Positions 18,551-27,926 of a DNA stretch of 64,000 nucleotides are shown piece after piece (position 1 is the stretch's first letter; each line of letters opens with the position of its first letter). This DNA is from Massilia sp. Root133. Its GTDB lineage: Bacteria; Pseudomonadota; Gammaproteobacteria; Burkholderiales; Burkholderiaceae_D. The stretch is from positions 490,363-554,362 of the forward strand of contig NZ_LMEW01000035.1 in assembly GCF_001426525.1 (NCBI RefSeq). Direction: 5' to 3'. Under the pieces are notes generated by a model. That model worked only from the letters and a program-made list of their open reading frames with translations. It was not told the origin of the DNA and made no database searches. A program made the position numbers and the translations under genes.

Positions 18551-19855
18551 ATGATCCCTCGACACGCGCGCGCAATGACGATAGTCCAGTCCCTGGTTGG
18601 ATTATTGCTGGTTCTGACCCCCGCATTACTGATCTGGCAGCACTTCGGGATGACCCGGGTCTTCGAACTCTCGCCCCGGCAGTCCTACGGCGCGACCGTT
18701 ACCGACGACCGTCACGAGAACGGCAAGTCCGTCGCGTCGCTGGTGCGTGCGAACGATGCCCTCGTCATGCGCTGCGACCTGCGCGCCGGCTATGCCTGGC
18801 CATTCTGCAAGCTGCAGTTCCACCTGGGGCAGGACGGAAAAGGCGTGGACTTGGGCCGGTTCGATTCGGTCACGTTCGACATGCGTTATTCGGGCGAGTC
18901 GGGCAGGAAAATCAGGCTGCACCTGACGAACTTCGAGCCGGAATTTTCCACCGTCGGCGACTGGAATTCGCAGCGGTACAACTCCGTCGAATTCGACGCG
19001 CCGGCGCAGGCCACGTTCACGATTCCCGTCAACGTCGTGCGCACTGCCGACTGGTGGATCACGGCGCACAACGTGCCGCTGGAGAAAACGTATACCCGGC
19101 TCGATAACGTCACGGCGGTGGAAATCTCGACGGGATCGGTGCCGTCCGGCCAGTCGATCACGATCGAAGTGCGGTCCATCCAGTTTCGCGGCAAATGGAT
19201 ATCGGACACCACGCTGCTGACCTGGCTGGTGGGCGCGTGGATCGGGTGCGGCCTGCTCGGGCTATCGCTGAGTCTCTTGCACGTCCGCTCCAGCCTGTCC
19301 GCCAGCAATGCGCGCGTGGAGTTGCTGGATGCGATCAACAAGGCGCTGCAACTGGAAGCACGCGACCTGGCCAGCCAGGCCCACACCGACCCGCTGACCG
19401 GCGCATTGAACCGCCAGGGCCTCAGGGAGGTGCTGATGAAACGCTTGCACGTCGCCGGCCACGTCGACGAAGAGATGGCGGTCGTCTTCATGGATCTCGA
19501 CCATTTCAAGCGGATCAACGATCAACATGGCCACGACGCCGGTGACGAGGTGTTGCGGCGCTTCGCCGCGGTCATCCGGGGCGAAGTCCGGTCGAGCGAC
19601 AAGCTGGTACGCTGGGGCGGAGAGGAATTCCTGCTCCTGTGTCCGGAAACCGACGTGGCGCATGCCATGACGATGCTGGACAAGCTGCGTGCGGCGTTCG
19701 CGACGCAGGACTGGCCGCACGGGTTGCGCATCACGTCATCCTTCGGCCTGACGTCGCTGAAGCCGGAAGAGGACATCGGGGCGGCGATCAAACGGGCGGA
19801 CGGGGCGTTGTATCGCGCGAAAGCGAACGGCCGCAACCGGGTGGAAATCGCCTGA
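18551..19855 (+). CDS. membrane diguanylate cyclase (GGDEF)
   Basis: Makes cyclic-di-GMP. A 434-residue product from ATG 18551, with an N-terminal transmembrane helix (about 12-32), a periplasmic region of about 190 residues with no domain I recognise, a second helix (about 222-245), a short coiled coil and a GGDEF domain. The active site is GGEEF, and an RxxD inhibitory site (RSSD) sits exactly five residues before it, so product feedback is expected. A TTG at 18518 in frame would extend it by 11 residues. Stands alone between tRNA-Pro and ppc. Confidence 0.9.
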   Translation: MIPRHARAMTIVQSLVGLLLVLTPALLIWQHFGMTRVFELSPRQSYGATVTDDRHENGKSVASLVRANDALVMRCDLRAGYAWPFCKLQFHLGQDGKGVDLGRFDSVTFDMRYSGESGRKIRLHLTNFEPEFSTVGDWNSQRYNSVEFDAPAQATFTIPVNVVRTADWWITAHNVPLEKTYTRLDNVTAVEISTGSVPSGQSITIEVRSIQFRGKWISDTTLLTWLVGAWIGCGLLGLSLSLLHVRSSLSASNARVELLDAINKALQLEARDLASQAHTDPLTGALNRQGLREVLMKRLHVAGHVDEEMAVVFMDLDHFKRINDQHGHDAGDEVLRRFAAVIRGEVRSSDKLVRWGGEEFLLLCPETDVAHAMTMLDKLRAAFATQDWPHGLRITSSFGLTSLKPEEDIGAAIKRADGALYRAKANGRNRVEIA

Positions 19856-20019
19856 CTTTGTTTTCCCATCTGTAGCATTTTTTCAACCTCACCCACCGAA
19901 TTGATCAATGTTCGTAGTAAAATTTCATAACATTGCATTTTTTGCCGTGCCACGCTGTGTATAAAGGCTGGTATATACAAGGTATCTGCCCGCCAACGCT
20001 GGTTATCTGGTGCGTGTTC

Positions 20020-20034
20020 TGTAAATTATTTACA
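20020..20034. promoter_or_regulatory. palindrome just upstream of ppc
   Basis: TGTAAAT-T-ATTTACA is a perfect palindrome ending 14 nt before the ppc start codon and directly before the TTTGGAGAG ribosome site. The position suits a repressor or RNA-level control of ppc. No regulator is assigned. Confidence 0.45.
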
Positions 20035-20048
20035 TTTTGGAGAGCTGA

Positions 20049-22796
20049 ATGAGCGTTGAAGAGGCACGGAACTTCAAGGAAGAGTTGCTGGGGCGGGATA
20101 TCCGCCAGCTCGGCCGCATGCTGGGGGAAACGATCCGGGCCCAGGAGGGTAACCGGGTGTTCGACCGCATCGAGTCGGTCCGCAAGAGCTGCATCGGTTT
20201 CCGGCGCGACGAGGACGGCAGCGCGCACGAGGAACTGGCGGCGATCCTCGCAGACATCTCGGCCGACGAGAAGACCCAGCTGATCCGCGCCTTCACGTAT
20301 TTCTCGCTGCTGGCCAACATCGCCGAAGACCAGCACCACATCCGCCGCAGCCGCGCGCACCTGTCCGCCGGCTCGGCGCCGAAGAAGGGCAGCATCGCGC
20401 ACGCCGTCGACGGCGTGTTCGCCGCCGGCCGCATGGACGACCTGCGCGCCTTCTTCGACGACGCGCACGTGAGCCCCGTCTTCACCGCGCACCCGACCGA
20501 GGTGCAGCGCAAGAGTGTCCTCAACTGCCAGATGGCGATCGCGCGCCTGATCGGCGAACGTGACCGCACGCAGCTGACGCCCGACGAGGAGCAGGACAAC
20601 GATGAAGCGCTCGCGCGCGCGATCCTGACGTTGTGGCAGACGCGCCTGCTGCGCCCCACCAAGCTGTCGGTGCTGGACGAAGTCGAGAACGGCCTGTCCT
20701 TCTTCGACTACACGATGTTCAGGAGCGTGCCGCGCCTGTACTGCGCCCTCGAGGACACGCTGGCGCAGAAGGATGCCGGCTGGGCCGACACCGAGCTGCC
20801 GTCGTTCATGAAAGTGGGCAGCTGGATCGGCGGCGACCGCGACGGCAACCCGTTCGTCACGGCCGACATCCTGCACGCGACACTCCGGGCACAAGCGACC
20901 CGCGCGCTCGATTTCTACCTGCCGGAAGTGCACACGCTGGCATCGCAACTGTCGCAGGCGCAGTCCCTGTGCGGCAGCACGGAAGCCCTGCACCGCATCG
21001 CCGAGCGCACGCCCGACCAGTCGCCGCACCACCAGGACGAGCCGTACCGCCAGGCGCTGCACGGCATGCATGCGCGCCTCGTGGCGACGCGCGACTGGCT
21101 CGTCGCCGGCGCCAGTGAACCGGATGCGATGGGCTACGCCAGCGCGGCCGAACTGCTGGCCGACCTGGACGTCATCCACGAGTCGCTCGTGGCCAACGGC
21201 GCCCGCCAGCTGGCGCGCGGCCGCCTGCGCCTGCTGCGCCGCGCCGTGAAGGTGTTCGGTTTCCATCTCGCGCCCGTCGACCTGCGCCAGAACTCCGACG
21301 TCCACGAACGCGTACTCGCGGAACTGCTGACGCAGGCGCGCCCCGGCGTCGATTACCTGGCGCTGGACGAAGCCGCGCGCTGCACGCTGCTGCTGGAAGA
21401 ACTGCAGTCGCCGCGCCTGCTCGTGTCGCCATTCGAGGCGTATTCCGAAGAGACGGCGTCCGAGCTGGCGATCCTGCGCGAGACGAAACGCGCGCACCTG
21501 ACGTACGGCCGCGCCGCCGTCACGAACTACATCATCTCGAAGGCGGCTTCCGTCTCCGACCTGCTGGAAGTGGCGGTGCTGCTGAAGGAGGCGGGCCTGC
21601 TGCATCCGACGCTCGGCACGCTCGACGTCAACATCATCCCGCTGTTCGAAACCATCGACGACCTGCGCGCCGGTCCGGCGATCATGGCCGCGGCGTTCGG
21701 CCTGCCGTTCTACATGCGCCTGCTGCAGTCGCGCGACCGCCTGCAGGAAGTCATGCTGGGCTACTCGGACAGCAACAAGGACGGCGGCTACGTCACGTCC
21801 GGCTGGGAGCTGCACAAGGCGGAGCTGGAACTCATCGCCGTCTTCCGCGCCCACGGCATCAAACTGCAGCTGTTCCACGGCCGCGGCGGTTCGGTGGGCC
21901 GCGGCGGCGGGCCGAGCTACGAAGCGATCCTCGCGCAGCCGCCGGGTGCCGTGCAGGGACGCATCCGCCTGACGGAGCAGGGCGAAGTCATCACCGCGAA
22001 GTACGCCAACGCCGATGTGGGCCGCCGCAATCTCGAGGTGCTCGTCGCCGCGACGATGGAAGCGACCCTGCTGTCGCATGATCAGCCGCAGCCGGACGCG
22101 GCGCAGGTGGCCGCGATGGACCGCCTGTCCACGGAAGCGCTGCGTGCCTACCGTTCGCTCGTGTACGAAACGGAAGGCTTCGAGACGTATTTCTGGGAGT
22201 CGACGGTGATCACGGAAATCGCCGCGCTGAACATCGGCAGCCGTCCGGCGTCGCGCAAGAAGTCGCGCTCGATCGAGGACCTGCGCGCGATCCCGTGGGT
22301 GTTCAGCTGGGCCCAGTGCCGCCTGATGCTGCCGGGCTGGTACGGTTTCGGCACGGCGGTGGAACGCTTCATCGCGGACGCGCCGGCCGAGCGCCTCGCG
22401 CTGCTGCGCACGATGTACAAGACGTGGCCGTTCTTCACGACGCTGCTGTCGAACATGGACATGGTGCTGGCGAAGAGCGACATCGCGATCGCGAGCCGCT
22501 ACGCCGGCCTCGTGGCCGACGCGGCGCTGCGCGACCGCATCTTCGGCGCCATCAGCGCCGAGCATGCGCGCACGGTGGAGATCCTCCGGCAGATCATGGA
22601 GCAGGACGAGCTGCTGGACGGGAACCCGCAGATGCAGCGTTCGTTGCGCAACCGCCTGCCGTACATCGATCCGCTGAACCACCTGCAGGTCGAGCTGCTG
22701 CGCCGCTACCGCGCCGGCGTCGACGACGATGCGACCCGCAACGGGCTGCACATGTCGATCAACGGCATCTCGGCAGGGCTGCGCAACAGCGGCTGA
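20049..22796 (+). CDS. ppc: phosphoenolpyruvate carboxylase
   Basis: Converts PEP and bicarbonate to oxaloacetate, refilling the TCA cycle. 915 residues, normal length. The catalytic histidine lies in FTAHPTEVQRKS (His148), and the second signature FHGRGGSVGRGGGPSYEAI with its catalytic loop is intact, as is LGYSDSNKDGGY. The C-terminus RNSG matches the usual ppc ending. ATG follows GGAGAGCTGA. The stop codon directly abuts the stop of the convergent GH105 gene, with no bases between. Confidence 0.96.
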   Translation: MSVEEARNFKEELLGRDIRQLGRMLGETIRAQEGNRVFDRIESVRKSCIGFRRDEDGSAHEELAAILADISADEKTQLIRAFTYFSLLANIAEDQHHIRRSRAHLSAGSAPKKGSIAHAVDGVFAAGRMDDLRAFFDDAHVSPVFTAHPTEVQRKSVLNCQMAIARLIGERDRTQLTPDEEQDNDEALARAILTLWQTRLLRPTKLSVLDEVENGLSFFDYTMFRSVPRLYCALEDTLAQKDAGWADTELPSFMKVGSWIGGDRDGNPFVTADILHATLRAQATRALDFYLPEVHTLASQLSQAQSLCGSTEALHRIAERTPDQSPHHQDEPYRQALHGMHARLVATRDWLVAGASEPDAMGYASAAELLADLDVIHESLVANGARQLARGRLRLLRRAVKVFGFHLAPVDLRQNSDVHERVLAELLTQARPGVDYLALDEAARCTLLLEELQSPRLLVSPFEAYSEETASELAILRETKRAHLTYGRAAVTNYIISKAASVSDLLEVAVLLKEAGLLHPTLGTLDVNIIPLFETIDDLRAGPAIMAAAFGLPFYMRLLQSRDRLQEVMLGYSDSNKDGGYVTSGWELHKAELELIAVFRAHGIKLQLFHGRGGSVGRGGGPSYEAILAQPPGAVQGRIRLTEQGEVITAKYANADVGRRNLEVLVAATMEATLLSHDQPQPDAAQVAAMDRLSTEALRAYRSLVYETEGFETYFWESTVITEIAALNIGSRPASRKKSRSIEDLRAIPWVFSWAQCRLMLPGWYGFGTAVERFIADAPAERLALLRTMYKTWPFFTTLLSNMDMVLAKSDIAIASRYAGLVADAALRDRIFGAISAEHARTVEILRQIMEQDELLDGNPQMQRSLRNRLPYIDPLNHLQVELLRRYRAGVDDDATRNGLHMSINGISAGLRNSG

Positions 22797-24989
22797 TCAC
22801 TCCTGATCCGTCACCCGCAGCGGCACGGCCAGCCGCTGCGCCACGTTGCGCACGTGGGCTTCCCACGCCTGCGCATCGGGAAAATCGCCGCCCTTGCTCC
22901 ATCCCGCGCCCAGGTAGTGCACGAACGGCTGCCCGGGCTGCGCGGCCCCGACCAGCAGGGCGTCGCCGCCATCCACCGCGGCGCGCGTCGCCTGGCCGGG
23001 GACGATGACCGCGCACGCCGTGTGCCCGTTCGGCGCGCTCTCCGGTTCCCAGTAACTCATCCAGCTTGCGCTCGTGTCGCGCACGAGCCGGCCGTCCCCC
23101 TTGCGCTGGGCGATGCCGACGGCGACGGGCAGCGCGCCCGCCTGGTCGCTCGTGTAGCGGCTTTCGACGCGGCTGAAGTTGGCGCCGGCGTCGATCGAGA
23201 TGCGTTTCGTCTCCGCGACCCGGCGTCCGCCCGCGCTCCACGCGTCGTAGCGCAGCTCGAACACGGCGCGCAGCGGCCCGTCCGCGATCACTTTCCAGCC
23301 CGCGTAGACGGATGACGGATACGCCTTGCCGTCGCGGTAGACTTCCGTGCCGCCGCAGCCGCGGCCCGTGCCGACGCTGTAGTTGTCGAGGCCTTCGCCA
23401 TGGTCGCTGTGGTATTCGCCGCGCTTGTACCACGTGTCCACGACGGGACGGCGCACGCGCTTGAGCCACACGTCCACGCCGCTGCCCACGTGTTCGTTCG
23501 GCACGTGCAGGATCGCGGGGCCGTACGTGCGGTGCGCGATGCGGTCGCTCTCCCACGCGAAGTCGTCGTAGCGCTCGGGCACGTAGCGCGCATGCACCTT
23601 GACGTCGGGCGGCGCCAGCGCGGGCAGGGCGCTTGCCGGCAGCAGCAGGAAGCGGCGTTGTTCGCGGGGCGCGAAGTTCGCCTGGAACAGCAGCGTGTCG
23701 CCGGTGCGCTGCGTGGGCAGCAGGCGCGACGTGTCGGCTTCCATCACGGCCAGCGGTGCTTGCGATGCATCCGGGCCGAGCGCGAGTTCGACCGTCTCGT
23801 CGGCACGGTAAAAGTCGCCCGGATTCGTCACGCCCACCGGGCGCGGCGCCGCGCGTTCGAGCACCGCCATGCGAAACACTTCGCTCCCCGCGAGCAGGAA
23901 GGCGCCGACGCCATAGACTTCCGTCGCATCGTCCGCGAAGCCCGTGGGCGCCTGGCCGATCGGCTGTACGTGCGTGAGCTTGCCGTCCGGCTGGACGCTG
24001 GCGACGAGCGCCGACCACGCGCGCCGCACGCCCGGCTCGAACGCGGCGCGGTCCAGCAAGCCCTGGTTGATGCCCCACGCGAGCGCATACGCGAACAGCG
24101 CGGTGCCGCTCGTCTCGCGCGCCGGATAACTGCCCGGGTCGAGCAGGCTCGCGCGCCACAGGCCGTCGTTCTGCTGCAGCGCGAGCACCTTCGCGGCCAT
24201 CGCGCGGAACTGCTGTTCGAAGCGGGCGCGTGCCGGATGGTCCGCCGGGATGTATTGGAGCGTGCGTGCCAGCCCGGCCATCACCCAGCCGTTGCCGCGT
24301 GCCCAGAACACCTTGCGGCCATTGGCTTCGCGCCGCGCAAAGTAATTGCTGTCGCGGTAGTACAGGTGTTCGTCCTTGTCGTACAGGTAGTCCGACGTGC
24401 GCCACCACGCGGCGATGGCGTGGTCGAGATAGCGCGCGTCGCCGGTGGCGGCCGCCAGGCGCGCCCACGCGGGCGGTCCCATGAACAGCGCGTCGCACCA
24501 CGACCAGCGGTCCTGGTTGCCGGGCGCCGTGAATTCCAGTGTGCCGTCGTGCGGCTCGGCGAGGATGGCGTCGAAGCGCGCGCGCAGAGGCGCCAGCATG
24601 GCCGGGTCGCGCAGCTGCAGGTACAGCTCCGCATACGTCTGCCCGACCACGTGGTCGTCCGCGTGGTACGCGCGCGGACCGAGCTGCCAGCCATTGCGTT
24701 CGCCCATCGCCACCATCGCGTCGCGGTAGACGCGCGTGCCGGACAGGTTGGCCAGCGCCATGAACCCGGCGTCGCCGACGCCCTGCGTCCAGTGCGTCGT
24801 CGCGTGCGCGCTCGGGTGCGCGAGCTGCCAGTCGGCGACGCGTTCCATCGTCGCCAGCACGGCGGCCGGTGTCAGGGCCTGCGCATCGGCCCTGGCGGCG
24901 GGCGGCGTATGTGTCGCGCATCCGGGGAGGAGGGGGCCGAGCAGCAGCAGGGCGAGCGCGGCGTGCTTGAAGGGGATAGTCGGGATCAT
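22797..24989 (-). CDS. GH105 unsaturated-uronyl hydrolase with C-terminal DUF4861, lipoprotein
   Basis: Removes unsaturated uronic acid from the non-reducing end of oligosaccharides made by polysaccharide lyases. 730 residues; signal peptide with lipobox LLPGC (Cys24) anchors it to a membrane. Residues about 45-385 form the GH105 alpha6/alpha6 barrel (DRWSWCDALFMGPPAWARL, WARGNGWVMAGLARTL, ETSGTALFAYALAWGI). Residues about 395-725 match DUF4861 (YHSDHGEGLDNYSVG, GRGCGGTEVY), a beta-sandwich often joined to GH105. Divergent from the PL5-type gene across a LacI-operator-bearing gap. The exact glycan (pectic, glucuronan or other) cannot be read from sequence. Confidence 0.85.
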   Translation of the reverse strand: MIPTIPFKHAALALLLLGPLLPGCATHTPPAARADAQALTPAAVLATMERVADWQLAHPSAHATTHWTQGVGDAGFMALANLSGTRVYRDAMVAMGERNGWQLGPRAYHADDHVVGQTYAELYLQLRDPAMLAPLRARFDAILAEPHDGTLEFTAPGNQDRWSWCDALFMGPPAWARLAAATGDARYLDHAIAAWWRTSDYLYDKDEHLYYRDSNYFARREANGRKVFWARGNGWVMAGLARTLQYIPADHPARARFEQQFRAMAAKVLALQQNDGLWRASLLDPGSYPARETSGTALFAYALAWGINQGLLDRAAFEPGVRRAWSALVASVQPDGKLTHVQPIGQAPTGFADDATEVYGVGAFLLAGSEVFRMAVLERAAPRPVGVTNPGDFYRADETVELALGPDASQAPLAVMEADTSRLLPTQRTGDTLLFQANFAPREQRRFLLLPASALPALAPPDVKVHARYVPERYDDFAWESDRIAHRTYGPAILHVPNEHVGSGVDVWLKRVRRPVVDTWYKRGEYHSDHGEGLDNYSVGTGRGCGGTEVYRDGKAYPSSVYAGWKVIADGPLRAVFELRYDAWSAGGRRVAETKRISIDAGANFSRVESRYTSDQAGALPVAVGIAQRKGDGRLVRDTSASWMSYWEPESAPNGHTACAVIVPGQATRAAVDGGDALLVGAAQPGQPFVHYLGAGWSKGGDFPDAQAWEAHVRNVAQRLAVPLRVTDQE

Positions 24990-24993
24990 GGAA

Positions 24994-25007
24994 GGTTAAC
25001 GTTTAAC
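24994..25007. promoter_or_regulatory. LacI-type operator, GH105 promoter
   Basis: GGTTAACGTTTAAC, a degenerate copy of the palindrome at 29091, directly upstream of the GH105 start. A TATCTA -10 on the minus strand (25008-25013) abuts it. Confidence 0.6.
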
Positions 25008-25041
25008 TAGATATGTGGATTCTGGCTTAAAGCTGAGATAA

Positions 25042-25055
25042 GGTAAACGCTTTCA
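25042..25055. promoter_or_regulatory. LacI-type operator, PL5 gene promoter
   Basis: GGTAAACGCTTTCA, with a central CG and A/T-rich arms typical of LacI-family sites, lies just before the AGGAGGAG ribosome site of the PL5-type gene. Confidence 0.6.
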
Positions 25056-25070
25056 TAAAAAGGAGGAGAC

Positions 25071-26045
25071 ATGCGGATACGAGGACTCGGAGCAGGCATG
25101 TGCATCGCGGTGCTGGCCGCGCGTCCGGCCGGCGCGTGCGAGGCGCCGCCGCCGGCCGTCGTCGACATCGACGCGAACAGTTATTACAGCGACAGCCACC
25201 ACTCGGTCGTGGACCCGGTGCGCAAGGCGCGCAACGAGGCGGCCGTCAAACCCGTCAACGACTACCTCGATGCGGTGGCCCATGCCGCCGTCGCCTGGCA
25301 GCGGACGCACCGCGACGCGGATGCCCGCTGCGCGCTGGCCTGGCTCGCCAGCTGGGCCGACCGCAAGGCGATGCTGGGCACGATGACGACGGAGCAGTCG
25401 TACTACACGCGCAAGTGGACGCTGGGCGGCCTCGCGCTCGGCTACGCGCGCGTGAAGCCGGCAGCCGCGCCGGACGAGCGCCGCCGCATCGAGGCGTGGC
25501 TGCTGGCGCTGGCCGATGCGACGATGCGCCACTCGGACGCGCACAAGGGCGTGCGCAACAATCACTATTACTGGGAAGGCCTCGCGGTGACCGCGACGGG
25601 CGCGGTGACGGGCGACGCGCGCTGCCTGGCCTGGGGCCGCAAGGTGTTCGACGATGCGATGGCGCAGATCCGGCCGGACGGCGTGCTGCCGTATGAACTC
25701 GAACGGGCCGGCAGGGCGCTGCACTACCACCTGTACGCGGCCGCGCCGCTCGTGCTGATGGCGTCGATTTTCGACGTGCAGTCGCCGCAGCTGGACAAGC
25801 TCATTGCGTTCTCCGTCGGCGGCGCCGCGGATCCGTCGGCCATCGCGAAGATGACGGGCGTCGAGCAGGCGTGGTCGGGCGGCGTGCCGGGATGGATCGC
25901 AATCTACCTGCGCCACGGCGGCAAGGTCGCGGTGCCCGTCAAGCTGCCGGCCGTGAACTGGGATGCCAGGATGGGCGGCGACCGCAGCCTGGCCAATCCG
26001 CTCGAACATCTCGTCACTGGTAGCGGATCGTCCAGCGGATCCTGA
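25071..26045 (+). CDS. alginate-lyase-family (PL5-type) polysaccharide lyase
   Basis: Secreted lyase cleaving polyuronate by beta-elimination, 324 residues with signal peptide ending near GAC23. It has the family fingerprints: N163-N164-H165 in VRNNHYYWEG and R215-Ala-Leu-His-Y219-His in the GRALHYHLYA stretch, matching the Asn/His/Arg/Tyr set of PL5 enzymes. Some PL5 enzymes act on polyglucuronate or hyaluronan as well as polymannuronate. No other alginate gene is present, and GH88/GH105 neighbours suggest a glucuronate-bearing target. Strong AAGGAGGAG ribosome site. The last 32 bp overlap the end of the convergent gene. Confidence 0.78.
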   Translation: MRIRGLGAGMCIAVLAARPAGACEAPPPAVVDIDANSYYSDSHHSVVDPVRKARNEAAVKPVNDYLDAVAHAAVAWQRTHRDADARCALAWLASWADRKAMLGTMTTEQSYYTRKWTLGGLALGYARVKPAAAPDERRRIEAWLLALADATMRHSDAHKGVRNNHYYWEGLAVTATGAVTGDARCLAWGRKVFDDAMAQIRPDGVLPYELERAGRALHYHLYAAAPLVLMASIFDVQSPQLDKLIAFSVGGAADPSAIAKMTGVEQAWSGGVPGWIAIYLRHGGKVAVPVKLPAVNWDARMGGDRSLANPLEHLVTGSGSSSGS

Positions 26046-27849
26046 GCGGCTTGTCGAACGTGAACGCGCCCGTGCGGCAGGTGGCCAGCGTGGCCATCGG
26101 GCCGTACGGCGCGCGGTACGCTTCGCTGCCGGTCACGTCGGCGGCGCTGCAGCTGGCGAGGCCGTCGACGGCGAACGTGCGCACGGCGCCGTCGCGGAAG
26201 GCGATCGTGTTGCCGTCCACCGTGGCGCCGCTTGAAAACGACGCGAAGTCGAGGCTCACGCCGGCCACGTCCAGCGGCGCCGCCGGCGTATAGGTGTCGG
26301 TGCGCGTGATGACGCCATGGCGCAAGGTGTATTCCGTCTCGACCGCGATGCGCGTGTCCTTCACGGGCACGTTCTTGCCCAGCTTCGTGAGCGCATCCTG
26401 GCGGTACGTGACGCGGTGGCCGCCGTCGATGTCGCTCGTCCGGATGTTTTTCAGGAACGCGGTCGCGATCAATTCGCTGCCGTCGGCGAGACGGAATTTC
26501 GGCAGCAGCTGCGGATGCGCGGCGCCGCTGTCGGCGATGCCGGAGACGATCCCATACGAGAACGGCAGCGGATAGTACGGGCTGTTCGCATGCTGGCTCG
26601 GCCCGCCGTTGATCATCGACAGGCTGAATACGTGCGGTCCGTCGCGCCAGATGGCGAGGGCGCGGTCGTATTCGCCGCCCGCGAAGCGCGTGAGGCTGAA
26701 GGCAGGACGCGCGCGTTCCAGCCACGCCGCAAGGTCCGCGCGCGGCACGGCGTTCTTCATGCCGGCGCGGTTCCACATCTCGTCCGTGCTGATCAATTGG
26801 TGCAGCAGCGAGAAGTTCTCGCCGAGGATGCGGTGCTTGCCGCGGTATGTGTCGGTGCGGCGGCCCTTGCCCCACATGTCGACGGAATGCAGCGCGGGGT
26901 CGTACCAGAACGTCATATAGCGCTCGCCGATGCGCGCCGAGTAGGCGTATGCGTACTCCTTTTCTTCCGGCGTGAGGACGCCGAGGTAGGCGGCCGTCGA
27001 CAGGATCTCCAGCATCGCCGTCTCGCCGTACGGCCCGAGGCTGCGGCCCATCGTGAAGCCGCTGCCGTCCGCATTGGCCGCGTTCAGCGCGACGTCGGCC
27101 GACTTGCGCAGCAGGGCTTTCAGTTCGGGCGTCACCGTCAAGCCGGTCTCGATGAAACGCTCGCAGATCTCGGCCGCCAGCAGGATGCTGTAGCGGTCGA
27201 AGCGGCCCTGGCCATCCGTCTCGTCGGAAAAGCCGTAGGTGCCGGAGTAATCGGCGTAATGCTTCAGCATCCGGTCGAGCAGGACGTCGCTCGCCTGCGC
27301 GTCTTCCCAGCCCATCAACAGGCGCAGGCGCGCGATGCTGAAGGCGACGCCGTAGTAATTGGTCGGCAGGTCGATCAGCTCGTAGGCCGGCACACGCACG
27401 AACGTCCGCCAGTCGAGCTTCTTGCGCAACTGATCGAGCGTGGCAGGGCGCACGGCGCGCTCCAGCAGGCCGGCCTGCTTCAACTTGTACAGCGCGCCGA
27501 TGTAGTAATAGATGCCCCAGGTATCGTTTTCCATGCCGACGGTGAGGTCGGCGATGGACGCATAGTCGCGCAGCATGCCGGGCAGGCGCGGGTCGTCGGC
27601 GGGCGTGTGCAGCAGCACGTCCGCCAGGCCCGTCGCGATTTTCCCGGGCAGGAATTTGTCGTGGCTCTGGAACGGCGCGCGGCCGTCGATCGTGATGCCG
27701 TCCCGCTCCTTCACGAGCTCCTGGAAAAAGTAATCCAGTTGCGGGTAGGCCTGTTCGACCGTCTGGTGCAGGGGCTGGGTCGCGAGTGCGGGTGCGGCGT
27801 GTGACAGGGCGAGAACCGCCATCGTAATGACGGGCAGGACAGGGCGCAT
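26014..27849 (-). CDS. secreted protein of unassigned family, candidate polysaccharide-active enzyme
   Basis: 611 residues with signal peptide (AVLALSHAAPALA, cleavage near 23). I do not recognise the family. Residues about 25-350 look all-helical, with aromatic/charged motifs spaced as in alpha/alpha-toroid lyases and hydrolases: NDTWGIYYYIGALYKL, LPTNYYGVAFSIARLR, SDETDGQGRFDRYS, GRRTDTYRGKHR, ENFSLLHQLI. Residues about 370-611 look beta-rich, like the sandwich domains that follow such toroids. Secretion, a LacI operator at its promoter, and PL5/GH88/GH105 neighbours suggest a polyuronide lyase or hydrolase. Catalytic residues are not assigned. Confidence 0.75.
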   Translation of the reverse strand: MRPVLPVITMAVLALSHAAPALATQPLHQTVEQAYPQLDYFFQELVKERDGITIDGRAPFQSHDKFLPGKIATGLADVLLHTPADDPRLPGMLRDYASIADLTVGMENDTWGIYYYIGALYKLKQAGLLERAVRPATLDQLRKKLDWRTFVRVPAYELIDLPTNYYGVAFSIARLRLLMGWEDAQASDVLLDRMLKHYADYSGTYGFSDETDGQGRFDRYSILLAAEICERFIETGLTVTPELKALLRKSADVALNAANADGSGFTMGRSLGPYGETAMLEILSTAAYLGVLTPEEKEYAYAYSARIGERYMTFWYDPALHSVDMWGKGRRTDTYRGKHRILGENFSLLHQLISTDEMWNRAGMKNAVPRADLAAWLERARPAFSLTRFAGGEYDRALAIWRDGPHVFSLSMINGGPSQHANSPYYPLPFSYGIVSGIADSGAAHPQLLPKFRLADGSELIATAFLKNIRTSDIDGGHRVTYRQDALTKLGKNVPVKDTRIAVETEYTLRHGVITRTDTYTPAAPLDVAGVSLDFASFSSGATVDGNTIAFRDGAVRTFAVDGLASCSAADVTGSEAYRAPYGPMATLATCRTGAFTFDKPLRIRWTIRYQ

Positions 27850-27865
27850 GCGTGTCTCCGGTGTT

Positions 27866-27895
27866 GTTAAACGTTTTCCTAAAAGGATAGGTCAA
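27866..27895 (-). promoter_or_regulatory. promoter and LacI-type operator of the 611-residue protein gene
   Basis: Read on the minus strand: TTGACC (27890-27895), 18-bp spacer, TTTAAC (27866-27871). The -10 is overlapped by the operator GTTAAACGTTTTCC (27866-27879 on plus), which shares ten leading bases with the perfect site at 29091. Confidence 0.62.
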
Positions 27896-27926
27896 CTCTT
27901 CCGGAAAGTAAACGGCGACGCGGGGA

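Noticed and set aside
19905..22751. 948-codon open frame antisense to ppc
   Set aside because: Shadow frame; PEP carboxylase motifs are complete on the plus strand.
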